Shown: in pieces, positions 7,603 to 15,432 of the stretch | Layout: every line of letters begins with the position of its first letter | How positions within the stretch are numbered: the first letter of the stretch is position 1 | Origin: a virus | Strand: one strand, 5' to 3' | IMG/VR virus record: IMGVR_UViG_3300011189_000017 | Span: 1 to 41,041 of that record | DNA: 41,041 nt | Notes under the pieces: generated by a model | The model's database searches: none | What the model was told of the DNA's origin: nothing | What the model saw: only the letters and a program-made list of their open reading frames with translations | Program-made: the position numbers and the translations under genes

Positions 7603-8990
7603 CACAAAAAGACCGAAAAACACAAAATAGGGAACGCCAGAATCCTACACATCCCCTTCCTCCTGCTAACTTAGAGGTTCTTTTTGCTTTTGATCAAGGT
7701 TTGAACGCCTTTGATTTGAGATGGGACGATCCTACCTCGTTAGGTGGCAATAAGAACTGGGATATCTTAGGGGTCAATGTATATAGATCTAACAACTCTG
7801 AACTAGGTCCCTATTACCGTCTTAATGATGAACCTTTGGGAGCACCTTTCTATAGAGATGCTACTCTCCATAAGGAAGTCATTGATGAAAATGTTAGTTC
7901 TAGTTTTCTAGCAAAGGGTCAAGAAGATGAGGGAGGAAAATGGATTTTTCAAGTAGACAACTATCCCATTGTTAAACCTGATTCTGAAAATTATCCTGCG
8001 AACCATCCCTCTCAGGTCATCGTTAAAATAGACGGTAACGAAGTCCCTGTGGAAGCTATAAATGGTGCGACCGGCGAAGTACAACTGAGAGCAGATCCTA
8101 TCTATGATACTGCTACTAATAAATTGGTGTCTCCAGTTCTCCCTAATCCCGAAAGCACAGTTACTTGTACCTACCACTACAATCTGAACCTAGTAACAAA
8201 TATGTTGGATAGGAAAGTTTTTTATCGGGTAACTACGGTAGGGTATCGTCATTGGGATGGTGTGGACGAGAATGGAGACCCGATAGAGGAAGAGTTATTG
8301 GAAACTCCGCTGGCATGGACTGAGGCTAAGACCATTCAGCACATGGAAAACATGGATTATATCTGGAGGGAAGGTATTCGTCGTAACGCCTGGATCCTTG
8401 ACCAAGGGGGAGAACGAGTATGGGCTTTTATTAGAAAATGGACAGGTGAGCTATGCGATTGTTGGGATCATGATTATTTACACCCTGACTCATCCTGCCT
8501 GGAGTGTTTTGCCACTGGATATGTGGGAGGCTACGAAGGTCCTTATGAACTTAAGATAGCTCCTCAGGATGCGGATAAGAACGTGGTATTCGATCAGACT
8601 GGTTTCCATTTGGAACATATCTATGAGGTTTGGACAGGTCCTACTCCTATGTTATCACAGAGAGATTTCATTGTCAAGAAAAATAATGACCGTTATTCTA
8701 TAGGTCCTGTTAGAATGCCCACAAACAGGGGCAATATTTTGCAGCAACATTTTTCGATCGACATGATTGATTCTCTGGAGGATATTCGTCAGGAGGTTCC
8801 TCTTAACTTAGGGGACTTTGACTATCCCGAGACACGAGCACCTACTCTGGATAGGTCACAAGTACATAAAGATGGTGAACCTATTCCTAATAAAACCAAT
8901 GACCAAATTACAGACCATGAAGATGTTCCTAATGAGGTAGAAGAAAGGGGAAGGACTCCTACCTACGATAATATTACCAAGACTTCCTAA
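7599..8990 (+). CDS. Structural protein with FN3-like and zinc-binding domains (putative tail/baseplate protein)
   Basis: This 463-residue protein begins with an FN3-like domain (DLRWDDPTSLGG...WDILGVNVYRS..GPYYRLND, about 35-80). A beta 'brick' follows at about 135-205 (PSQVIVKIDGNEVPVEAINGATGEVQL...TVTCTYHYN) that also occurs in the tail sheath. At about 285-310 a C-x-C...C-x2-C cluster (CDCW...SSCLECFATGYVGGYEGPY) is a likely zinc or iron-sulfur site. Next comes TYEVWTGP-type sequence (YEVWTGPTPMLSQRDFIVKKNNDRYSIGPVRMPTNRG), a layout remembered from large-phage tail or neck proteins. The Pro/Asp-rich C-terminus is probably flexible. The exact position in the tail is unknown. Confidence 0.65.
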   Translation: MTQKDRKTQNRERQNPTHPLPPANLEVLFAFDQGLNAFDLRWDDPTSLGGNKNWDILGVNVYRSNNSELGPYYRLNDEPLGAPFYRDATLHKEVIDENVSSSFLAKGQEDEGGKWIFQVDNYPIVKPDSENYPANHPSQVIVKIDGNEVPVEAINGATGEVQLRADPIYDTATNKLVSPVLPNPESTVTCTYHYNLNLVTNMLDRKVFYRVTTVGYRHWDGVDENGDPIEEELLETPLAWTEAKTIQHMENMDYIWREGIRRNAWILDQGGERVWAFIRKWTGELCDCWDHDYLHPDSSCLECFATGYVGGYEGPYELKIAPQDADKNVVFDQTGFHLEHIYEVWTGPTPMLSQRDFIVKKNNDRYSIGPVRMPTNRGNILQQHFSIDMIDSLEDIRQEVPLNLGDFDYPETRAPTLDRSQVHKDGEPIPNKTNDQITDHEDVPNEVEERGRTPTYDNITKTS

Positions 8991-9056
8991 CGAAATATAA
9001 TTCTTCTATATATCTGCTAAGTGAGGTCAAGCTTTTCTCTCATTTTCGAGGTTTCT

Positions 9057-9563
9057 ATGTCTAAAAAACGTGTAAAGGGTGTCTATGGAAAACCTCTGGT
9101 GAAAGATCTTCCAGATGATGCTGATTTTGAAAGAGCAAGACAAGAAGCTCTGGAGCGCGCTGGTAAATATGCAGTCAGGGAAATTCAGAGAGAAATCAAA
9201 AGATCTTCCTGGAATAATCCTCCTACTAATCTTTTAAAATCTTTTGAATATGAAGTAAAAAATTCAACGATGGTGATCAAATCTGACCATCCCGCCGCAC
9301 AGTACTTAAATAAAGGTGTGGAGCCTCATCAGATGATTTATTTAGAACGGGCAAAACGACCCATTCCTATTATTACGGATTCGGGAGAAGTTATTTATAG
9401 GATGCCATCTTCTAAGACGATGGCAGACGGTTCCTGGCAACATCCTGGAATTAAAGGAAAGCATTTTTTGGACCGAGGCGTTGAAAAGGCTAGAGAGCGA
9501 GTTAAGAAAGAATTGGCTAAGGGATATCAGGATTTAATTAGAAAAGCATTAGAAGGAGAATAA
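9057..9563 (+). CDS. HK97-gp10-like tail/neck completion protein (tentative)
   Basis: The ATG at 9057 (GAGG 7 nt upstream) gives 168 residues; an upstream GTG-type start at 9021 lacks support. The protein has an N-terminal helix (ARQEALERAGKYAVREIQREI) and a central beta part (SFEYEVKNSTMVIKSDHPAAQYLNKGVEPHQMIYL). The C-terminal helix, GKHFLDRGVEKARERVKKEL, follows a Gly-Ile-Lys turn. This order is typical of HK97 gp10-type head-tail or tail completion proteins. It lies in the structural run, 1 base before the next gene. Assignment rests on fold pattern, not on a diagnostic motif. Confidence 0.5.
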   Translation: MSKKRVKGVYGKPLVKDLPDDADFERARQEALERAGKYAVREIQREIKRSSWNNPPTNLLKSFEYEVKNSTMVIKSDHPAAQYLNKGVEPHQMIYLERAKRPIPIITDSGEVIYRMPSSKTMADGSWQHPGIKGKHFLDRGVEKARERVKKELAKGYQDLIRKALEGE

Positions 9564-9564
9564 C

Positions 9565-10245
9565 ATGAAGATGATGGTAATTAAAGGTAACGTTATTGGG
9601 AGTCATAGAATTGAGGATTTAGGTCTTACTGTCCCTTATCAGAGAAGTGTTCGTATTCATTTCGATAGAGCCTCATGGTCTTCCGATCTATCTTATGCTT
9701 TGCAGAAGGGTTTGGTTACTAAAGTGAAAATTATTAACGCTACTCAAAACAAACCCCCTTCTCAAAAGAAACTTAAAGAGCCGGTTCCAAAGTCAAGTCC
9801 AAAATCTACTACTCCTCCAAAAGTTCCTGCATCCTCTTCCACCCCATCGCAGGATACACAGTCTCTGCTTCGGAAGCTGGAACAGGTCGTTGAGGGTCAG
9901 AATCAAGTAGTAGAGTCCCAAAAGGAATTGATTTCTAAAATGGCAGAGATGTTGACTAATCCTCCAGCCCCTAGTGGTGGGATCTCCGCAGAGGATATGA
10001 AAGCTCTTTTAAAGGAAATGGCACTTACGAACTCGGGGGGCGGAACCCGAGTAGGGTCTTCAATACAAGAAGATGATGAAGATTCTTTTGTTTTCATCCC
10101 TTCTCAAATTCGATCCGATAATGCCAAAGTATCTGCGGATATGAAGGTCGAAGAAGAAACATCTACTAGGTCCGGCGTAGATGATGCTACTAAAGCACTA
10201 TCTGCTATGAGGAAAGCCAACAAGAAGGGAAGCTCTAATGAGTAA
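9565..10245 (+). CDS. Low-complexity virion-associated protein
   Basis: This 226-residue protein has a short N-terminal domain (IGSHRIEDLGLTVPYQRSVRI...DLSYALQKGLV, about 10-55). It is followed by a Pro/Ser/Lys/Thr-rich disordered linker (about 65-100). A probable coiled coil comes next (LLRKLEQVVEGQNQVVESQKELISKMAEML), then Gly- and acid-rich linkers and a small C-terminal helix. The arrangement suggests a structural linker, scaffold or tether protein. GGAG precedes the ATG, only 1 base separates it from the upstream gene, and it overlaps the next gene by 8 nt. Confidence 0.55.
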   Translation: MKMMVIKGNVIGSHRIEDLGLTVPYQRSVRIHFDRASWSSDLSYALQKGLVTKVKIINATQNKPPSQKKLKEPVPKSSPKSTTPPKVPASSSTPSQDTQSLLRKLEQVVEGQNQVVESQKELISKMAEMLTNPPAPSGGISAEDMKALLKEMALTNSGGGTRVGSSIQEDDEDSFVFIPSQIRSDNAKVSADMKVEEETSTRSGVDDATKALSAMRKANKKGSSNE

Positions 10246-10522
10246 GAATCCAGATCAAATGGCCCGAAAAATCGCCCGTCGTAGTTTGGACGTTAAACAG
10301 AAAAAGAGAAGACGTTTGTTTTCTGTTTCAGCTAGAAGGATGTTGAGAAAGGCATTCGGCAAGAGATTTATGCTAGAAGAGGGATATACTCCACAAGAAG
10401 TGGAAAGGATTCTTACTCTCTTTGCAGAGAGACTTGAAGCACTGGAAAAGATGGTTCCCGATGGAGGTGTAGGTTTTTATACTTCTTATCTGGAATTATT
10501 GAACACGGAACGACCACAATGA
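10238..10522 (+). CDS. Small basic hypothetical protein
   Basis: This 94-residue protein is very basic over residues 8-45 (ARKIARRSLDVKQKKRRRLF, SARRMLRKAFGKRF). A helical acidic/hydrophobic half follows (QEVERILTLFAERLEALEKM). It overlaps both neighbours (8 nt upstream, 4 nt downstream), indicating translational coupling. A nucleic-acid-binding or assembly role is possible. No family is recognised. Confidence 0.55.
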   Translation: MSKNPDQMARKIARRSLDVKQKKRRRLFSVSARRMLRKAFGKRFMLEEGYTPQEVERILTLFAERLEALEKMVPDGGVGFYTSYLELLNTERPQ

Positions 10523-10773
10523 AAGATCCTACTAGGAATATTAAGATCGCCAGAAAAGTTCTGTTTCGGATAGCAAAGAAATCTTTTGCATCCAATAGAA
10601 CTGCATCCGTAGTAGAGGCAGAAGAGATTTTTATTCATCGGTATGATGATATTGTATCTGCGGTTATTTCAAATGGAGACATCATATCTTCCCTTATTGA
10701 AGATTTGGTAAATAGCGGTCGCCTCCAGATTAAAATGGGATCCATTCTACTAGATGGTCAAAAACTAGTCTAG
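10519..10773 (+). CDS. Small hypothetical protein
   Basis: This 84-residue protein starts in an ATGA overlap with the preceding gene. It has a basic N-terminus (NIKIARKVLFRIAKKSFASNR) and a helical, hydrophobic C-terminal half (AVISNGDIISSLIEDLVNSGRLQIKMG). The pattern (basic helix, then compact helical domain) is like its upstream neighbour, so the two may be partners or distant relatives. Function is unknown. The stop codon overlaps the GTG start of the endonuclease gene. Confidence 0.5.
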   Translation: MKDPTRNIKIARKVLFRIAKKSFASNRTASVVEAEEIFIHRYDDIVSAVISNGDIISSLIEDLVNSGRLQIKMGSILLDGQKLV

Positions 10774-11729
10774 TGAGACAGAATATTTTTGAGGTTTTAT
10801 TTGTTATTAAATTAGGAAAACGGGGAAAGAAAACAATAGAAAAACAGGATCTAGAACAGGCTTTGTCAGATGATCCTGGCACTACTCAAAAAACTTTGGC
10901 ACAGAGGTTCGGTACTACTAGGTCCATTATTTCAAGAGAACTCATTAGACATGGGCTGTGTGCGCAAAGACCCTTCAAGGGAGATGTGAATATTAGTAAG
11001 GAGGATATTCTCAGGCATTTAGAAGAAAATCCTTTAGCAAGTGTGGTAGAACTATCTAAAAAATTTGAATGTTCCGAGACTACCATAGGTATTCGTTTGG
11101 AGTTATATAATATTCAGTTGGCCTCGTTACCTGAGAGAAGATCCGGGAAGAATAATCCTAACTATGGGGATAAAGACCGTCCTTGGTTAGAGGGAGACAA
11201 ACACCCTCTACGCCAGTGGCATAAAGAGAACCCCGATTTTGGAGAACTTCAGAAAGGAGATGCTAATCCTATTCATAATGTAATGCATTTGTATGAGGAC
11301 CCCGAGTATGTTAAGAGAATTACTAGGGGCATTCGTGCGCATACTGAGGAAAAAAGAGGTAGCACTTATGAAGAATTCTATGGTGAAGAAAAGGCTAAGG
11401 AGTATAAACAAAAACTTCGAGAGACTATGCCAGCTCGTTTAGCTAAAATGCCCCGTTCAGAAACTGCCCCAGAAAGGGCTGTGAGAGAAATTCTTGAGGA
11501 ATTAGAGGTTTTATACAAAGAGCAGGCAATTATCGGGTATTATATGGTTGATTTTCTTCTACCAGACCAAAATGTAGTGGTTCAAGCTGATGGAGATTTT
11601 TGGCACGCCCATCCCGATAAGTACGAGGATAAAGATTTATATGATCTTCAGAAAACCAATAGGTGGCGAGACTCTGCATGTAATAAATATTTGCGGAATA
11701 AGGATTATATAGTTATCCGTCTCTGTTAG
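10773..11729 (+). CDS. Homing-type endonuclease: HTH repeats plus Vsr/EDxHD nuclease domain
   Basis: This 318-residue protein starts at GTG in a TAGTG overlap with the upstream stop. Two helix-turn-helix units (about 30-55, TTQKTLAQRFGTTRSIISRELIR; about 75-100, SVVELSKKFECSETTIGIRL) occupy the N-terminal third. The middle holds NUMOD-like segments (KNNPNYGDKDRPW). The C-terminal domain reads SETAPERAVREILEEL, then YMVDFLLPDQNVVVQADGDFWHAHP, then TNRWRDSACNKYLRNKDYIVIRLC, the Vsr-like/EDxHD nuclease pattern. It ends at IRLC, shorter than the usual VIRIWExEI ending, so a slight C-terminal truncation is possible. It separates the small basic genes from the actin-like gene. Confidence 0.75.
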   Translation: MRQNIFEVLFVIKLGKRGKKTIEKQDLEQALSDDPGTTQKTLAQRFGTTRSIISRELIRHGLCAQRPFKGDVNISKEDILRHLEENPLASVVELSKKFECSETTIGIRLELYNIQLASLPERRSGKNNPNYGDKDRPWLEGDKHPLRQWHKENPDFGELQKGDANPIHNVMHLYEDPEYVKRITRGIRAHTEEKRGSTYEEFYGEEKAKEYKQKLRETMPARLAKMPRSETAPERAVREILEELEVLYKEQAIIGYYMVDFLLPDQNVVVQADGDFWHAHPDKYEDKDLYDLQKTNRWRDSACNKYLRNKDYIVIRLC

Positions 11730-11744
11730 AAAATAACAGAGACG
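11718..11744 (+). other. Perfect hairpin over the endonuclease stop codon
   Basis: CGTCTCTGTTA (11718-11728) pairs perfectly with TAACAGAGACG (11734-11744) around a GAAAA loop. The TAG stop (11727-11729) lies within it. No T-tract follows, so it is not a classical terminator. It may stabilise the mRNA, or mark the end of the inserted endonuclease cassette. Confidence 0.6.
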
Positions 11745-11783
11745 AGTGTAAACAGGAATTAGTTCCATATATAGGAGATGAAT

Positions 11784-12824
11784 ATGTCCGAAAATGAAAA
11801 AAAAGAGAAACAAGAAGAAACAAAAAAAAAGCCCTCTCCAGTTGGGTTAGATATCGGCACTATGAATATTATTTCTGCTAGAAAGCAGGGAAATTCTGTT
11901 CAAACCAAACGCATTAGAGATGCTTTCCTGGACTTAGAACCAGAAGCTAAGAAAATGCTCAAAATGAGCGGTGTCTCGTATGTAGAGTATGAGGACAAGA
12001 TCATTATTTTAGGGGACCCTGCCCTAGAGATGGCTAATCTTTTTAAGAGAGAGGCTAGACGACCTTTGTCTGGGGGTCTTATTTCCGCTTCTGAGATTGA
12101 TGCTTTGGAAATTCTTTCCATTCTCATTGAGAACGTGGTGGGTAAGCCCCAAGAAGAAGGTGAGGTTTGTTATTACTCCATTCCTGCTGCCCCCGTGGAT
12201 AATCCAGGTCAGGACGTTGCCTATCACGAAGCGGTATTCGAGCGTATTTTAACGGATTTGGGTTATACTGCCATTTCAGGAAATGAAGCAATGGCTATCA
12301 TCTATGCTGAGTGCGCCGGAGACGGTTTCTCAGGGGTATCTGTCTCATACGGAGCGGGTATGGCAAATATTGCTCTCGCTTACATGACAATGCCTATTAT
12401 GGAGTTCTCGGTTCAGAACTCGGGAGATTGGATCGATGAACAAAGTGCTAAGGCTGTGGGATCTACAGCTTCTAGAATGTGTGCCATTAAAGAGAAGGGA
12501 GTAAATCTTCTTGACCCCAAGACGAGAGAGGAAGAAGCTCTAGTTGTTTACTACCGAAGTTTGATTTCTAGAACTCTCAAGAAAATTGCAGAACAGTTTC
12601 GTAAATCCCAGAGTGATACCGAACTGAAAAGTGCAATCCCTATTGTCATTAGTGGTGGAACTTCCAAGGCAAAGGGATTCCTCCCCTTATTTGAAGATGT
12701 TTTTGAAACGAAATACAGGGCTAAATTTCCTATTGAAATTAGTGAAATTAGACATGCAGAAGACCCAATGACTTCTGTGGCCGAAGGTCTTTTGGTACAA
12801 GCACGCGCAGAATACGACGACTGA
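11784..12824 (+). CDS. Actin-like ATPase (ParM/MreB/Hsp70-type fold)
   Basis: The ATG at 11784 is preferred because AGGAG lies 6 nt upstream; the ATG at 11778 directly abuts it. The 346-residue product starts with a Lys/Glu-rich extension (about 1-18). It then shows phosphate-1 VGLDIGTMN (about 19-27), phosphate-2 VSVSYGAGMANIALAY (about 186-201) and the adenosine motif PIVISGGTSKAKGF (about 286-299), the hallmarks of the actin/Hsp70 ATPase superfamily. Length fits ParM/Alp filaments. It could position or segregate phage DNA in the infected cell. No adjacent ParR-like adaptor is obvious, although the next gene is small and basic at its N-terminus. Confidence 0.75.
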   Translation: MSENEKKEKQEETKKKPSPVGLDIGTMNIISARKQGNSVQTKRIRDAFLDLEPEAKKMLKMSGVSYVEYEDKIIILGDPALEMANLFKREARRPLSGGLISASEIDALEILSILIENVVGKPQEEGEVCYYSIPAAPVDNPGQDVAYHEAVFERILTDLGYTAISGNEAMAIIYAECAGDGFSGVSVSYGAGMANIALAYMTMPIMEFSVQNSGDWIDEQSAKAVGSTASRMCAIKEKGVNLLDPKTREEEALVVYYRSLISRTLKKIAEQFRKSQSDTELKSAIPIVISGGTSKAKGFLPLFEDVFETKYRAKFPIEISEIRHAEDPMTSVAEGLLVQARAEYDD

Positions 12825-12888
12825 AATGCATTTAATCTTTTTGTATTGAATAGTCCTTAGAAAATGGACTCCAATACTTAGGATTAAA
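12825..12888 (+). promoter_or_regulatory. Intergenic hairpin region
   Basis: After a TTTTTG run, the sequence TATTG..AGTCC..(loop)..GGACT.CAATA forms a two-part stem (AGTCC/GGACT inside TATTG/CAATA) before the AGGA ribosome-binding site of the next gene. It could be a weak attenuator or processing hairpin. The evidence is only the symmetry. Confidence 0.35.
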
Positions 12889-13353
12889 ATGTCTAAGAAA
12901 AAAGCACGAAGAGGTCAGAACGTCATTTTAACGGATCGTTATATCAGACAGATCCAAGACGTGGTTAAGTTTCACTCCAACCCGACCCTTCGTGCTTTTT
13001 TGCGTGGGTGTCAATCAAATGATGAGATTCCTTTGCAGTCTGTGAAGATGGTTATGGAAACCTTGAATGAGGTCTTCTGGAATGACATGTCTTTACGTCA
13101 AAAAGAAAAAGACATGATGAGGGATCTTCATGATACTCTCAAAAAAGTTTATGATAATCCCAGGGCCTACAGTCCTACTCCAGAAAAACCTAAAATGACC
13201 CTTGAAGATATAAAGCGTCGTCAACAAGAGCGCAGGATGCGATCCTTTACTATGGTGGGTACGCTAAAAGACCAATTAATTAGACTGGGGTACACTAATC
13301 CAGAACTAAGACCTCATCTCCGTCCTATACTGGATACAATTTCTTTTACTTGA
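12889..13353 (+). CDS. Basic/helical hypothetical protein carrying the NPELR motif at its C-terminus
   Basis: This 154-residue protein has a basic N-terminus (SKKKARRGQN) and a helical middle, with a charged helix (LEDIKRRQQERRMRSF) at about 103-118. The last 33 residues (from 122) are MVGTLKDQLIRLG, TNPELRPH, LRPILDTISFT. This is the same motif that begins the proteins at 3179 and 25144. It is in frame, so either it is a C-terminal tag or it was once an independent start fused to the preceding gene; its Met (13252) lacks a close ribosome-binding site. As a neighbour of the actin-like gene it could be a filament partner, but no evidence beyond position supports that. Confidence 0.6.
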   Translation: MSKKKARRGQNVILTDRYIRQIQDVVKFHSNPTLRAFLRGCQSNDEIPLQSVKMVMETLNEVFWNDMSLRQKEKDMMRDLHDTLKKVYDNPRAYSPTPEKPKMTLEDIKRRQQERRMRSFTMVGTLKDQLIRLGYTNPELRPHLRPILDTISFT

Positions 13354-13373
13354 TTAAAAGTAGTGCAAAACAG

Positions 13374-13414
13374 AAACCCTCTGACGCTTTCTAAAAGAAT
13401 TCAGAGGGTTTTTC
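13374..13414 (+). terminator. Rho-independent terminator
   Basis: An 11-bp stem, AAACCCTCTGA (13374-13384) / TCAGAGGGTTT (13401-13411), is followed by TTC after a five-T run. It terminates the upstream operon before the structural gene at 13462. Confidence 0.85.
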
Positions 13415-13461
13415 TATTTATGTTCTCTGTCATTAGTAGCTAAAACAGAGAGGAAAACTCC

Positions 13462-15315
13462 ATGTATTATTATTTGACTGGTGCGTTAAAAAGAAAAGTT
13501 ATTCGGGAATTGAAAATTTGTTTTCGATATTTCTTTGATCAGCACAAGGACATTCTTCCCCATATCAATCACAAGTACTCTTTCAAGGAAAGACCCCAGA
13601 AAGGTATCATTGTAACGGGAGTAGGGGCAACTCCTAATAAGCTGTCCGCAGATAACTTTGTAGGAACGGTTGTATCCCATATTATGCACGCCCAGGTAGA
13701 TAATCACAAAGGTCATTCTATAGAATGGGTTCGTGAAGACCTGAATCGAGTAAGGTCTAATGATGGATATTTTCCTTCGGATCCTGGTATATATTATATC
13801 GAGGTGAGGTCTTCCGAAGAATTAGAAAAAGAACCAGATTCCTATTTTGGACCGGATTATCTTAGCTTTTCAGATATGGTAGATAATGTAGGAAAGCATC
13901 CTTTCTATTTCTATGTCGATCCTCTTCTTACTGTAACTCGTGAGCCTGTCTTAAAAGTGTCGGGACCTCAAGATGATGAAGCCTATATAATGAATACGCC
14001 TGCCCTTGAAGGTACTATAAGGCTTTTTGAGAACGGGGATAAACCTTTGATGACTGGACATTATCTCAGTCTTCAAGCTACGAATTCGTTGGAGATTAAA
14101 TCCTCGCACCCTAACTTCGGATTACCTACCGGACAGGTTCCGTGCAAGGTTACAGGAACCAAAGAAGAACCCTTTCAGATAGCCCAAGGACAGAACGACA
14201 GCCTTTTGTTGACCCTCAACGGTATGATGGCACCAATTACCTTACAAAGCGGTCTTAGGTCCGCTGAAGAGGTTGCAGCGGATATCCGAAATGCGCTATA
14301 CGGCGTAGTTACTTCGCAGGATTTTAAAGTGACTACTACCCCCACAGGTAAATTGGCAATAGAAACTACGAAGTCCCTTCATATTGCAGAAGAATCCGGC
14401 AATGATGGCTATGCCAATTCCACACTAGGTGTTATGGAAGGAGATGTCCCAGTCACTTTGGAAGGTCACCTTTTCCAATCCAATATTGTAGAAGACACCG
14501 AGTTCTCTTTTGTAGTAAATGGGGACCCCTATGATATTCCTTTTTATAGAGGGGATTATACTCCTACCCAGATCGCAGAAAGGATTGAAGAAAAAACTTC
14601 TGGTCTTACTTCCGAAGCCATAGAAGGTGGGGACTTCACCTTTGATCCTCAGACGGGAAAGATTACTCTTATCAAACTTTTTCCTATCGGAACTGAGATA
14701 TCAGCTTCTTATAAATATCCGATGGCATCGAGAGGACCTTTCGGAATAAGAGAAGATCACTCCAACAATGAGGCAATCCCCGGAGTTGTAATGGCTTTTG
14801 GTAGAAGGATTAGTGAGGGCGACAAAAGTGCTATCGTAGTTCATCCTAATAGAGTTGCGGTCGCAGATGAGTATGGAGGAAGGTGGGATATGTCTGTAGA
14901 CCTAGATATCATTACTAGAGACCCTTCTACCCGAGAAGAGATTTCAGATATGGTTCTCATGTATTTCTTCGGCATTAGGAAAAGCTCTTTGACCGAGGAA
15001 GGAATTGAACTGACTGATATTTCTTTTGGTGGGGAGAGCGAAGAAGTTTATGACAATACTTCGCAGGATTATTACTTCAACTCATCAGTATCTCTTTCGT
15101 TTCAAACCGACTGGGCGATACATGTTCCAAAGCCGTTGACCATCGAAAGAGTTACCCCTGTCTCTTATGAAGAGGAGGCTAAGGCCGCAGGTCTGTTGGA
15201 AGAAGAATTGCCCCCAGATCTTCTGGAAATGTTAGGACCAGATGCTATGAACCTGAAACGAATGAGGGGTCTCAGCCTTAAAGGGAAAAACAGAGACTTC
15301 GAAGATATCAAATAA
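13462..15315 (+). CDS. Large phage structural protein (putative tail/neck protein with sheath-related domains)
   Basis: This 617-residue protein has GAGG before its ATG. The N-terminal ~100 residues are alpha/beta (GIIVTGVGATPNKLSADNFVGTVVSHIM). A beta-rich middle includes PFQIAQGQNDSLLLTLNG..APITLQSGLRSAEEVAADIRNAL (about 233-275). This resembles the Flagellin-hook-IN-like repeats seen in the tail sheath (xxGxNDxLxLxVDGxxxxVTLxxG). A further piece (GGDFTFDPQTGKITLIKLFPIGTEISASYKYP) matches part of the sheath beta brick. The C-terminal domain (IVVHPNRVAVADEYGGRWDMSVDLDIITRDPSTREEISDMVLMYFFGIRK) looks like a tail-completion or terminator-type domain. It lies close upstream of the sheath. Exact role is uncertain. 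Confidence 0.6.
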   Translation: MYYYLTGALKRKVIRELKICFRYFFDQHKDILPHINHKYSFKERPQKGIIVTGVGATPNKLSADNFVGTVVSHIMHAQVDNHKGHSIEWVREDLNRVRSNDGYFPSDPGIYYIEVRSSEELEKEPDSYFGPDYLSFSDMVDNVGKHPFYFYVDPLLTVTREPVLKVSGPQDDEAYIMNTPALEGTIRLFENGDKPLMTGHYLSLQATNSLEIKSSHPNFGLPTGQVPCKVTGTKEEPFQIAQGQNDSLLLTLNGMMAPITLQSGLRSAEEVAADIRNALYGVVTSQDFKVTTTPTGKLAIETTKSLHIAEESGNDGYANSTLGVMEGDVPVTLEGHLFQSNIVEDTEFSFVVNGDPYDIPFYRGDYTPTQIAERIEEKTSGLTSEAIEGGDFTFDPQTGKITLIKLFPIGTEISASYKYPMASRGPFGIREDHSNNEAIPGVVMAFGRRISEGDKSAIVVHPNRVAVADEYGGRWDMSVDLDIITRDPSTREEISDMVLMYFFGIRKSSLTEEGIELTDISFGGESEEVYDNTSQDYYFNSSVSLSFQTDWAIHVPKPLTIERVTPVSYEEEAKAAGLLEEELPPDLLEMLGPDAMNLKRMRGLSLKGKNRDFEDIK

Positions 15316-15376
15316 GGTTTTTATATATTGCTAGGTGTGACCCTCATTTTCCCACTTATTTGGAGCTTTATTTATT

Positions 15377-15430
15377 ATGAATAAAAACCTTAGAAAAACA
15401 CTAATTAAAGCGCTGGGAAGATTAATTTAA
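15377..15430 (+). CDS. Possible 17-residue cationic micro-peptide
   Basis: The ORF reads MNKNLRKTLIKALGRLI and then TAA, with GGAG about 12 nt upstream. It is amphipathic and cationic. Its core NLRKTLIKALG resembles the first half of the LKxQLIxLG motif in the NPELR proteins, so it may be a decayed copy of that tag or a chance ORF. It ends 3 bases before the convergent minus-strand nuclease gene. Confidence 0.25.
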   Translation: MNKNLRKTLIKALGRLI

Positions 15431-15432
15431 AA

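Noticed and set aside
11718-11744. Rho-independent terminator after the second endonuclease
   Set aside because: A perfect hairpin, but no T-tract follows; listed as a hairpin rather than a terminator.
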